The position numbers and the translations under genes are program-made. Positions 41,301-54,378 of a DNA stretch of 64,000 bases are shown here, in pieces (the first letter of the stretch is position 1; each line of letters begins with the position of its first letter). The DNA comes from Catonia carolina. Lineage: Eukaryota; Arthropoda; Insecta; Hemiptera; Achilidae. The stretch spans positions 76,497,401 through 76,561,400 of the forward strand of contig JAQMRL010000004.1 in assembly GCA_035578175.1 (NCBI GenBank), given 5' to 3'. The notes below the pieces were generated by a model that worked only from the letters and a program-made list of their open reading frames with translations, was not told the origin of the DNA and did not search any database.

Positions 41301-44300
41301 AGGATGATGTATAGTCCATCTACTGTAAGAGTACTCCGCAAGAGACAAGCACCTATAAGTTGTAAACAAATGTTTTACACTAGTTGGCGTGAATCTACGA
41401 GGCGTATTTTTAAAGTAAGTACCGTTTGAAAATAAAAAAAAAATAAAAGGAAATTTGCAAAAACTAATTTTATTTTCGGAATCTACATACTTTTATCTAT
41501 TTTTCTACATAGTTTCCAAGTTTTTGTAAACACTTATCATATCGCACAACTAAATTTTGGAAACCTTCTTCATAAAAACTTGCCGCCTGCTGTGATAACC
41601 AAGAATTCACGGCCGTTTTCAAATCGTCGTCATCGTCATAACGGCTGCCGCCCAAGTGATGTTTCAGATGACGAATTTCCCGACGTTTCGAGGTCTGTGA
41701 TTTACAAAATTGTTAATGAAAAATTAAACTTTAAGAAACTGTGCTCGCGTTGGGTCCCTAAACTCCTGACGGAGGAGCACAAACACAAAAGACTCGAGAC
41801 TTCCTTGAATTTTGTGACACGTTATGACGAAAATGGTGACGACACCCTGAGTCGGATCGTAACTGGAGATGAAACGTGGATTTCGCATTTCACTCCCGAA
41901 TCGAAACAACAAAGCATGGAATGGAGACACGCACTCTCCCGTAAAGGTCAAAGCCTAACAGACTTTGTCACAGCGCAAGATCATGGCGTCCGTGTTTTGG
42001 GATAGGCATGGTGTTTTGCTGGTCGACTTTATGGAACGAGGAACGACAATAAATGCAGAAGCCTACTGCCAAATCCTGAGGAAGCTGCGCAGAGCAATTC
42101 AAAACAAGAGACGTGGCATGCTCACAAAAGGAATTTTGTTTCTGCACGATAATGCAAGCCCTCACACTGCCGCTCAGACCCGAGCTGCATTGGACTCTTT
42201 TGGCTGGGAAGTTTTGGACCACCCACCCTACAACCCTGACCTTGCGCCGAGCAACTTTCATCTCTTCCGTCATCTGAAACATCACTTGGGCGGCAGCCGT
42301 TATGACGATGACGACGAATTGAAAACGGCCGTGAATTCTTGGTTATCACAGCAGGCAGCAAGTTTTTATGAAGAAGGTTTCCAAAATTTAGTTGTGCGAT
42401 ATGATAAGTGTTTACAAAAACTTGGAAACTATGTAGAAAAATAGATAAAAGTATGTAGATTCCGAAAATAAAATTAGTTTTTGCAAATTTCCTTTTATTT
42501 TTTTTTTATTTTCAAACGGTACTTACTTTGAAAATACGCCTCGTACTTCTCCGCCGGACAATTATCTTGCACTACATTCCATTATAAAAATATCTACATC
42601 CAGCTAAAATAAACATTATCCTTTAAGCGTTTTCAATTATATCGTTCAGTTTACTTGTAATTATTGTAGTTTCATAAAGACTCCTTAATTAATTATTTTA
42701 ACCATTACATTTAACAAAACAATTTTTTCTATTTTTTAATGTTTACCGCTTTTATGTTTCAAAAACTCAACGCATTCACTATCACGCATGTTAAAAAAAC
42801 ACAGTTTATAAAACTTTTCAACTTCAGTCTATGAAGAAAATTGAAACAAATCTACTATTAAAAAAGATAAGTGATGAAACTAAAAATGAGCTGAACACGG
42901 GCAAGTGAAAACAGTTGTATTAAACTAATCACAGACATTAATTATTTTAATGATATGAAATAAATAATCTGAAATGATAAACAACGAATCACTGGAATTG
43001 TTTACTCTCCTGTTATAATTCAAGCGCATTAGTATTTTATTTCTTGTGACCAAAAATAAAACAAAACTCAGTCTATAATAAAAACCTACTAATCATAAAT
43101 AATAATGTAATAATAGTAAAAATCTAACGAAAAATAACAGTGTAAGAGTAACAATAGTAAAATTTTAGTTATTAATGGTAAACTAATGTTCGATTTATAA
43201 AACATTTTCTAACAAATGAATTGAACGTGTTTTTATGATATTAAGGTTAGAGCGAATCAGTGTTGTATGAAATTTTGTTTTTGATCATGCTATGCATATT
43301 TTTAATTAATACGCATGCTTACTTGTATTGCTGGTTGCCTATGTCGGAGTACTCTTAGCGTAGACAGACTCTATATGACATGTTAATGAAGTCTTGTACA
43401 GACTCTGGCCCCAACCATCAAAGTACTCCGGTAATCAATGTCTAGTATTCAATCCATTTAAAAGTAACCCACCGAGTTGGTCTAGAGGTAAAGTCGTCGC
43501 CCAAAAATCAGCTGTTTACCAGCTGATTTTCAGAGACGAAGGTTCCTGGTTCAAATCCTAGTTTTACTAGGATACTACTTTTACTTTACACGATTCTACT
43601 TTTACTTTTACTTTTACTACTTTTACTTTCTACTTTACTACTTTTCTACTTTTACTTTTATACGAATTTGAATACTAGACAGTTGTTACTGGTGTACTTT
43701 GATGGTTGGGGTTTAGTTAACCATGCTCTCTCAGGAATGGTCGGCCTGGGTCTGTACAAGACTGCACCTCATTTACACGTCATACACATAATCCTCATCT
43801 CATTGGGTCATTGGGTTGCTTATTGTTCTGAATTGAACAGATTGCAACGTACACAAATTAGGGGTTACAAAAAAAAAATTTAAAAGTAACTACCTTTACT
43901 AGGATTTGAACCACAAACGCTTTGTCTGACAATCAGCTGTTTAACAGCTGATTCGCGGCGGCAACTCTACCGCTAGACCAATCCGGTGAGTTTAGTATGA
44001 TTGCTTCAAAAATTAAATATCATCAAAAAGAAAGTTCTTCTAGTCACGCTATACAAAATTAATAACTATAAACTCCAATTTTTGTTTTTTATTTGTGAAT
44101 ATTAAAATTCATTAATTTATTGCTTTTTCATTAAGGTTTTTTTTTTATTTTTTTTTTATTCCTAATTTGTGTACGTTGCAATCTGTTCAATTCAGAACAA
44201 TAAGCAACCCTTATGACGTGTAAATGAGGTGTAGTCTTGTACAGACCCAGGCCGACCATTCCTGAGAGAGTATGGTTAATTGAAACCCAACCATCAAAGT

Positions 44301-47300
44301 ACACTGGTAACCAATGTCTAGTATTCAAATCCGTATAAAAGTAACTACCTTTACTAAGGTTTTTTGTATTTGAAAATCAAAATAAATTATTTAAATTTCC
44401 AAGATTGTAATGAATCATTTCATGTTTTTATTTTTAAGTAAAAAAATATGTTTTTTTTAACTTACGTTTGATGGAAAATATGTTGGGAATTCCTTTATAC
44501 CCCTATGACTACAATCGACACTCTTTTTTGTACAGTCACAGCTTTTTGGGCACGTTAACCAACCGAGTACTTCAGAATCCAATAAAATTATTATTGTTAG
44601 TAACTGTAAAGAAAACACATCATCATGTTTTTATTTTTAAATCATTCATAAAAGACGCTAAAATGTGCCTCAAAATATACTTTTTTTTCCTAATTTGTGT
44701 ACGGCCTCCGGGCCAGCCCATTCAGTCAGCTGGTAGAAAGTCGCTATTATTTGTTAAGTAACACCGGTTGGGCAAGCGACTTTGTATGGTGACCAGAAGA
44801 CAGCCATCCGTGAACAAACTCTGCTGGGGGTCCCTGTTCAAACTCACGCCTAATTCACGTCAATTAATACAGCAAAGCAGCCATCAAATTGGGTAGTTGT
44901 CAATAATGTACAATTCATGATAACAAATAAAAAGCTAATTTGTGTACGTTGCAATGTGTTCAATTGAGAACAATAAGCAACCCCATGACCCAATGAGATG
45001 AGGATGATGTGTATGACAAGTAAATGAGGTGTAGTCTTGTACAGACCCAGGCCGACCATTCCTGAGAGAGTATGGTTAATTAAACCCCAACATCTCCTTT
45101 GAGATCTCCTTTGCGAATCTCCTTTGAGAAGACGGAAATAATGTCCACAAATACAGAAACACCAAGATATCTGGAGGCAGCCAATCACAAAATTAGGATA
45201 GTTAAAAAATTTAAGTATTTGGGAGAGGTGATCACATATAATCTAAACGAAAAAATAAACATGGAATCAAGAGTAAACAAACTCAAGGGAGCTCAAAGAC
45301 TGACATGGTCCACCTATAAGACGAAGTCAATGTCCATAAAATCCAAATTGAGGCACTACAATACGGTCACGAAGTCTGTGGTAATGTATGCGTGTGAGAC
45401 TTTGGGCAGGTTGAGGCACTGTGGGAAGATGGAGGACCTTAGAAGGACAGAGAGAAGAATCCTCAGAACAATAATAAACAAAAAGCACAGAGTAGACAAT
45501 GAGTATAGGTTGTTGCCAAATTCGGTTCTATACAGGGAAAATGAGGAAATTTCCGAGATAATGAGGAAGAGAAGAGTTGGGTTCTTTGGACATCTTAGGA
45601 GACTGCCAGAATCCAGATTTACCAGACAGGTACTGGATTTCTTTTTGAGAACCAAAGTCAAGTACGCCTGGTTTGAGGAAGTTCAACAGGATCTGCAGGA
45701 CCTGGATATCTCAGAGACACAGATTTTGAACAGAGAAGAAGGATATAAGATCAAAAATCCAAACATGAAATTTCCAGAAGTACCTAAAAGGCAGACAAAC
45801 AGACATGGGACTGTGGAGGATAGGGCGAGAGTGTCGCAAAGGATGAAGAACTACTGGGCGGATAGGAGAAACAACTAGGGATCTTCTATAAATCGATTAA
45901 TTTTGCTCCAATGAGGGCCTAAAAAAAAAAACCAACAATCAAAGTACACCGATAACCACTGTCTAGTATTCAGATCCTTATAAAAGTAACTACCTTTACT
46001 AGGGTTTGAACCAGGAACCTTCGTCTCCGAAAATCAGCTGTTAAATAGCTGATTTTGGCGACGACTTTACCTCTAAACCAACCCGGTGGGTTAAAATATA
46101 CGTAACGACTGCTTTCGTATGGTAGAAGTATTTAATAAAATAAAAATACTTTTTTTCTTAAAAATTAATATACAAGACTTTTTGTTAGTAATGTGTGTTT
46201 ACAAATTGAATCTAAATTGAAAAGTCAGAATAAAGGTTGTTGTATTCTAAGAAACACCTCATATTTTTACTTTCTCTTGCCTATATGAATGTATAGGAAG
46301 GAAAGTATTGTTTTCATGTCGTTTTTTCGAAATCGAGTTTTCAACAGATCTACACATTTTCAAACCCCCTGAACCCAAAAAACATGTTTTTAGCGATTGG
46401 TCTGGGTGTGTGTGTGTGTGTGTGTGTCTGTATACAAAATATCTCAAGAACGGAACATCATGCGAACTTGAAACTTGAAACTTAAGTTACATACCACTAC
46501 CGGACCCGACACGAACATTTTCATCAAAATCGGTCAACCGGAAGTAGTAGTTTATTCGTGTAATTTTTCACTTTTTTGCGATTTTCTCAAAAACTGGTCC
46601 TACGATTTTTTATAAAATCCCCTGGTTTACTCGTTCTCCTGATTTTTTATTCTCTACAAGATAGGGTAGGCGCCATGTTTGCTGAAATTCTTGGTGAGGC
46701 TGTTTTCACGTAAAAAAATTGTTTTTTTAAGGTTGCGGCTTTAATATGCATTTTAGCGCAAAAATTTATGTAATAAAAGTTGAATTTAATAAACTTTTAT
46801 TTCAAACATGTTTTTGCCTAACACCTTTAATATGCATTTTAGCGCAAAAATTTATGTAATAAAAGTTGAATTTAATAAACTTTTATTTTAAACATGTTTT
46901 TGCCTAACGCTTAGTTTAGCGGTAATTAGTGATTTTCAGTTTTCTTACGAAAACATGTGAAAAATTGATTTTTTTTAAAGATTTCGGCTCTAGTATGTAT
47001 TTTATAAGAAAAGTGTATAAAATTTAAAATACAAATTTTAAAAAAATATATAATATTTGTCATATAAAATAAAGTATATTTTCTTACAAGGCAAGTTATT
47101 TAAAGCTTGTCATGATAATTTATAAGGTGTACTACACGATTACTGGCAAACAAAAAAAAAATCTGTACTGAAATTTCACCTGGAAGAACCAAGGAAAACT
47201 ATATAACTTATACACATACTTAAATGTATACAATACTTATTAAACGAAAATAATAAATTTATAAATACCTTAATTACAAATTCCATTCATAAGAAACAAA

Positions 47301-50300
47301 ATTTAAATTTCATAAATTTATGTCGTTTTATAAAAAAATAATTTGAAATCTACGATGTAATTTAAAGTATGTCGTTCAAATAAATCCATAACTTAACCTA
47401 TAAATTATTTCACCATTAACAATTTTATGGTACCCTCACGAACGATATTTCCTGATGATTTTTTTTTATATCATAAGTTCTAAGTTATAAATGCATAGAA
47501 AGTAAAGTTAAAAAAATGTTTTAGTTTGTGTAAGTCTTAGTGTATTTCTATATACTTATTATATATTTGTATTTTTTTTTTACCTGTATTACTGATAATG
47601 TTATCTGAATAGTTATGGTTGTTTGTGTGGTATACTTATTAACTCTGTTATCTATTGCAGCACTCCAATAAAACAACACACCTCATCTTTTTGTAAACTA
47701 ATATAATGTGAACGATGGTGAACGTCATACCTTAATTTTTATACTGGGTGACTCAAAAATTATTTAACTTTTTTTTTTAATTCCTAATACAGTAGACTCT
47801 CAAAAATCCGGACTAATGTGGCGGACGGCCAGTCCGGATTTCGAAAAATCCGGATTTCCCGGAGGTTGGTAATTTCGTCTTTATGGGGAATAATTATGGC
47901 AATAAGCATTAACGTTTATCTGCTAATATAAGAGTGAGCTTCTGAAAGAACTTTAAAACACTGTAGGTCTAATAAATTACAGTAGGCTACTGGTACTGTA
48001 ATTTTTCAATATACGAAGCACAAACATTGACTAAACTTAACGCTACTTGTACCGTAATAAGATTCGATTGCACTCTTTGTAAGATTTGCAAGTTACGGAT
48101 TTCAAACATATAACAAAATGTGTCATATATGTCTCAATTATAGAGTAATTATAGCAGTTACAAATTCATTAAAAAACCAAGTCTTAAAAATTGTAGAATT
48201 CATCCATGCTTTTTGTTGGTTTGTATACCAAAGTGGTAACACATCGTCTTTCTTTAAATTTTTAAAAGCTCTGGGTTTTCTTGATTTTCCTATTAATGTT
48301 AACCTAAGTTTATGACTGCCGGTCACATTGCTACAAGCCAACACCATAACCCGTTCCTTGCTTTTTTTTTATAGCCCGAGGCTGAAGCTTCTTTTTTTGG
48401 ATGCGAGAGTTTTTGTGGGCAACATTTTATAGTTCAGACCAGTCTCATCGCAATTATACTGCTGGTCATCGGAAATTCCTTCTTCGTCAAGGATTTTAAA
48501 AAGTAAGGTCTTAAATTCAGGAACAGCGTCTTTGTTCGCCGATAAAGCCTCCCCACTGATTTCATCGGGCCAATCCCATGAAAACTTTTTACTGGTTGTT
48601 AATTGAAAAGTTGTAAATTTTCAGAAAATAAAGTAAAAACAAAAAAATCATCGTCCGGACTAGCGCGATCCGGATTTTTGAGAGTCTACTGTATGTGTAC
48701 GTTGCAATCTGTTCAATTCAGAACAATAAAAAATTGATCAATGTGCAATGACGATAACCTATAAAAACTTGGTTGCTGAAGCGTTTGTATCCAGTCCTGG
48801 TAAATCAACATGTAAGGTAATCATGGTGGACATTTTGAACACCAGCTGTAACATTTTCAAGGGAATATATATGTACAGTTCATATAATAAGGTTTTTTTT
48901 TGTCTATAGGTTTCTTATTCCATTAATTATTCTTCCGGTTTCGGTAAATATTAGGAAAACTGACATAATATGGGGCAACTCTGTATTTCACTGAAAACTA
49001 AAAGATTTGATGTTTCCAGCCATGTAAAATCCATTTTAATACTCCTTATAATTTTATTTTTATAACACTGCAAATAACGCCAAAAATCGTTAGCATTTTA
49101 TGATTTTGGGTTCCCTCAAAGTGTTAAAAATTATTACGAGATTCACTCAGAACTCACTTATACATCAGTACCGAACTTAAAATCCTGAACCCATAAACTT
49201 GAAACTGGTGAATATATGTTTTTTATGATGTAGGTGCTGATTAATAAAGGAATTTTCCATCGAGGAGATAAATAAGGAAAACTGAGAAAACTACTACTAA
49301 CTAAAGTCTTAAATTGTTTGAAACACAAAGATAGAGCTGTTGAAACCAATTTTTCAACCTCATTAAGTATTTTATTTTTATTACTAATTTGTGTACGTTG
49401 CAATCTGTTCAATTTAGAACAATAAGCAACCCCATGACCCAATGAGATGAGGATGATGTGTATGACGTGTAAATGAGGTGTAGTCTTGTACAGACCCAGG
49501 TCGACCACTCCTGAGAGGGTATGGTTAATTGAACCCCAACCATCAAAGTACACCGGCAATCACTGTCTAGTATTCAAATCCGTATAAAAGTAACTACCTT
49601 TACTAGGATTTGAACCAGGAACCTTCGTCCCCGAAAATCAGCTGTTAAACAGCTGCTTTTGGCGATGACTTTACCTCTAGACCAACCCGGTGGGTTAAAA
49701 TATACGTAACGACTGCTTTCGTATGGTAGAAGTATTTAATAAAATAAAAATACTTTTTTTCTTAAAAATTAATATACAAGACTTTTTGTTAGTAATGTGT
49801 GTTTACAAATTGAATCTAAATTGAAAAGTCAGAATAAAGTTTGTTGTATTCTAAGAAACACCTCATATTTTTACTTTCTCTTGCCTATATGAATGTATAG
49901 GAAGGAAAGTATTGTTTTCATGTCGTTTTTTCAGCTGTTAAACAGCTGTTTAATCAGCTGTTAAACAGCTGATTTTGGCGACGACTTTACCTCTAGAGTC
50001 TAGACCAACCTGGTGGGTTATTTAACATTTAAATGAAGGCCTTTGGGCCAGCCCAGTCAGTCAGCTGGTAGTAAGTCGCTATTATTTGTTAAGTAACACC
50101 GGTTGGGTAAGCGACTTTGTATGGTAACCAGGTGACAGCCATCCGTGAACAAACTCTACTGGGGGGTCCTTGTTCAAACTCATGTCTAATTCAAGTCAAA
50201 TAACGCAGCAAAGCAGCGATTAAATTGGGTAGTTGTCAATAATGTACAGTTCCCGATAACAAATTAAAAAAACAAATCTGGTGTGAAACACACACAACTT

Positions 50301-51065
50301 TCTCTTGCCAATGCAAATAATTTACAATAAATCTAACAGTAGTAATAAAACATTAGAAATAAACAAAAAACTAACCTCAATAAACATAACCTTATTTTAA
50401 TCATGACTGAAAGACGCAAAATGAAAATCGAACTCAGTTCGGCTTAAAAATACGGAAAATCACTCTTTCACACTAAACTACTCTCTGTAGAGAAAAATGC
50501 TCTAAATAAAAGTTGTAGATCTTTTTATTTCCTATAAAATTAATTATATACACTTTTGTCATAAAATGCATACTAAGGCCGAAATCTTAAAAAAATCGAT
50601 TTTTCACACGTTTTCGTGAGAAAAAAAACAGAAAATCGCTAATTACTGCTAAACTAAGCGTTATACAAAAAAATGTAAAAAAATGCGTTTGAAATAAAAA
50701 TTGTAGAATATTAAATTCTCTACAAATTTTATTACATAAAATTTTGCGAAAAAATGCATAATATTACTCTGTAATCTTAAAAAAACAATTTTGTTACATG
50801 AAAACAGCCTAACAAAGAATTTCAGCAAACATGGCGCCTACCCTATCTTGTAGAGAATTAAAAAATTTAGTAAACCAGGGGATTTTATAAAAAATCGTAG
50901 GACCAATTTTTGAGAAAATCGCAAAAAAGTGAAAAATTACACAAATAAACTACTACTTCTGGTTGACCAATTTTAATGAAAATGTTCGTGTCGGGTTCAT
51001 TAGTGGTATGCAACTTAAATTTCAAGTTTCAAGTTTGTACGATGTTCCGTTCTTGAGATATTCTG

Positions 51066-51120
<55 letters not shown>

Positions 51121-54100
51121 CAATTGCTAGTAACATGTCGTTTGGATTTAGGGGGTCTGAAGGCGTGTAGATCCGGTGAAAACTCGATTTTGAAAAATCG
51201 ACATGAAAACAATACTTTCCTTCCTATATATTAATATAAGCAAGAGAAAGTAAAAGTTAATTAAAGTGTCAAGTGATTTTTGTGCCACCTGTTTGTCTGT
51301 TCTATACGCTTTTATAAATGTATTAGTTAATGCAATAGGTTAAACAAGGATGCATCTTTTTAAAAAGAGATGGATGTATTTCTGTGGTGGGGAAAATAGG
51401 TTAATAAACAAAAATACTTTTTCACTTCCTCATGACTCTCTCTATAGTATACAGTGAAATAGTATTGCATTCATGAAAAAAATTTGATACTGGTATTTTA
51501 ACTGATTTTTTAGTTTCTCTTGCCTATATGAATATATGGGAAGGAAAGTATTGTTTTCATGTCGATTTTTCAAAATCGAGTTTTCGCTGGATCTACACGT
51601 TTTCAGACCCCCTGAACCCAAAAAACATGATTTGTCTGTGTGTGTGTGTGCAGAATATCTCAAGAACGGAACATCGTACGAACTATAAACTTGAAACTAG
51701 TTACATACCACTACACGACCCGGCACGAAAATTTTCATCAAGATCGGTGAACCGGAAGTAGTAGTTTATTTTTGTAATTTGTCACGTTTTGCAATTTTCT
51801 CAAAAAATTATCCTAAAATTTTTTTAAAAATCGCCTGGTTTATTAAATTTTTTATGCTTCACAAGATAGGGTAGGCGCCATGTTTGCTGAAATTCTTTGT
51901 GAGGCTGTTTTTACGTAGAAAAATTGTTTTTTTAAGATTACGGCTTTAATATGCATTCTAACGCAAAAAATTTATATAAAAAAATGTAGAAAATTTAAAA
52001 ACCTACAACTTTTCGTTCAAAATTTTTTTTGGATAACGCTTAGTTTAGCGGTAATTAGCGATTTTTTGCTTTTTTCTCACGAAAACATGTGAAAAATTGA
52101 TTTTTTTAAGATTTCTGCCTTAGTATGCATTTAACGACAAAAGTGTATAAAATCAAATTTATAGAAAATTAAAAGATATACAACTTCTGTTTGAGCGTTT
52201 TTCTCTACAGAGCCTAGTTTAGCATGAAAGTGTGATTTTCCCTATTTTTAAGCCAAACTGAGGTAGTTTTTTATTTTGCATCTTTCACTCATGATTAAAA
52301 TAAGGTTACGTTTATTGAGGTTAGTTATTTGTTTATTTCTAATGTTTTATTACTAATGTTAGGTTTATTGTTAATTATTTGTACTGGCAAGAGAAAGTTG
52401 TGTGAGTGTTTCACACCAGATTTTTACTTTCTCTTGCCTATATGAATATATAGGAAGGAAAGTTTTTTTTAATAGTAAATACCTGTAATTTAATATTTTG
52501 TACTTGTTTTGTATTTTCAATCACTTATAAAATATCTCTTAATTAAAAATAATTAGTGAATTTTTATTACACAAACTAAGTTAATAGGTTAAGCCTACAA
52601 TGTTTTAATTGTTATCATTAAATTTATTATCGCTAATGTTGCAGTCATTATCATCATTATAGATTATTGTTGTTTTTAATTGCGTGTAATTTTAGAATAA
52701 TTCTAACAATTATTGTTTATTAGGAAATATTTTTTTCATATTTGTCTAAAAGGTCATGTGATATTATACATACTGCTTTTGTTACACAAAACCGAAATTT
52801 GTACTACCTGGTAAAATGCTGGAACAGTTCCTTTTGTTTGTCATAAAGTAGCATACTGTAATGCTTATTCCACGTTCTTTAGTTATCTGGTTATTAACCC
52901 TTTTAATCCCAATCTTTTTAATTATACACAAAAAAATCTGGTGTGAAACACTCACACAACTTTCTCTTGCCAATGCAAATAATTAATAATAAACCTAACA
53001 TTATTAATAAAATATTAGAAATAAACAAAAACTAACCTCAAAAACATAACCTTATTTTAATCATGAGTGGAAGACGGAAAATGAAAATCTAACTCAATTT
53101 GGCTTAAAAAAACGGAAAATCACACTTTCACGCTAAACTAGGCTCTGTAGAGAAAAATTCTCTAAATAAAAGTTGTAGATCTCTTAATTTTCTATAAATT
53201 TTATTATATACACTTTTGTCGTAAAATGCATACTAAAGCCGAAATGTTAAAAGAATTGATTTTTCTCACGTTTTCGTGAGAAAAAAACAGAAAATTGCAA
53301 ATTACCGCTAAACTAAGCGTTATACAAAAAAATGTTTGAAACAGAAGTTGTAGGTTTTTAAATTCTCTACAACTTTTATTGTATAAATTTTTGCTCTAAA
53401 TTGCATATTAAAGCCGTAATCTTAAAAAAACTTTGTTTTTACGTGAAAACAGCCTCACGCAGAATTTCAGCAAACATGGCGCCTACCCTATTTTGTAGAG
53501 AATAAAAAATGTAGTAAACCAGGCGATTTTAAAAAAAAATCGTAGGACCAGTTTTTGAGAAAATCGCAAAAAACTGAAAAATTATACGAATAAACTACTA
53601 CTTCCGGTTGACCGATTTTGATGAAAATGTTCGTGTCGGGTCCGGTAGTGGTATGTAACTTAAGTTTCAAGTTTCAAGTTCATACGATGTTCCGTTCTTG
53701 AGATATTCTGTTCACACACCGACACACACACACACACACACAGACCAATCGCTAAAAACATGTTTTTTGGGTTCAGGGGGTCTGAAAACGTATAGATCCG
53801 GTGAAAACTCGATTTCGAAAAATCGACATGAAAACAATACTTTCCTTCCTATATATTCATATAGGCAAGAGAAAGTAAAAATATACTTGTACGTACGAGT
53901 ATATACGATATATTAGTAGAAATGCTACTTTATTTTAGTAAATGAACACAAATATTTAAAATTAAAATTAATTTTTAAAAGAAACTAATTAATGGTCGGA
54001 ATCGTAGCACAATGGTCAGCATGCTACGCTGCAAAGCGGAAGTCTCAAGTTCGATTCTTGGCTAAGGTACAGAAAATTATTACACTTCACGCCCCGGTTT

Positions 54101-54337
54101 CTTTAATCCAAAGTAGTCGCTAATAACTAAAATTTTGATGTCTGTTATTTCACGATAGTGTGACTTCTACGTCACACTGGGTTAGAAAGCGTTAATAAAT
54201 AATAATGAAATTTCCTTTTAAACTTATAACAAGTGTTTATTAACAAATTAATTAATTAATTAATTACAATAATATTTATTAGTTGATATAATTAATAGTT
54301 TATTTAATAATTTAATGATTACTTAACTTAATCTAAG

Positions 54338-54378
<41 letters not shown>

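Larger units (their letters stand above)
41316..43375. mobile_element. MITE-F split by fold-back mariner
   Basis: Left end TAGTCCATCTACTGTAAGAG, right end CTCTTAGCGTAGACAGACTC. Removing 41398-42545 leaves ~910 bases matching the 56809-57732 copy along its length. TA flanks are compatible with Tc1/mariner-type insertion. Confidence 0.86.
47773..48730 (-). mobile_element. SINE-C 3' tip split by pogo-like element
   Basis: TTTTTAATTCCTAATA at the left and TATGTGTACGTTGCAATCTG at the right are the two halves of the SINE-C tail. Only ~60 bases of SINE remain. Confidence 0.8.
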
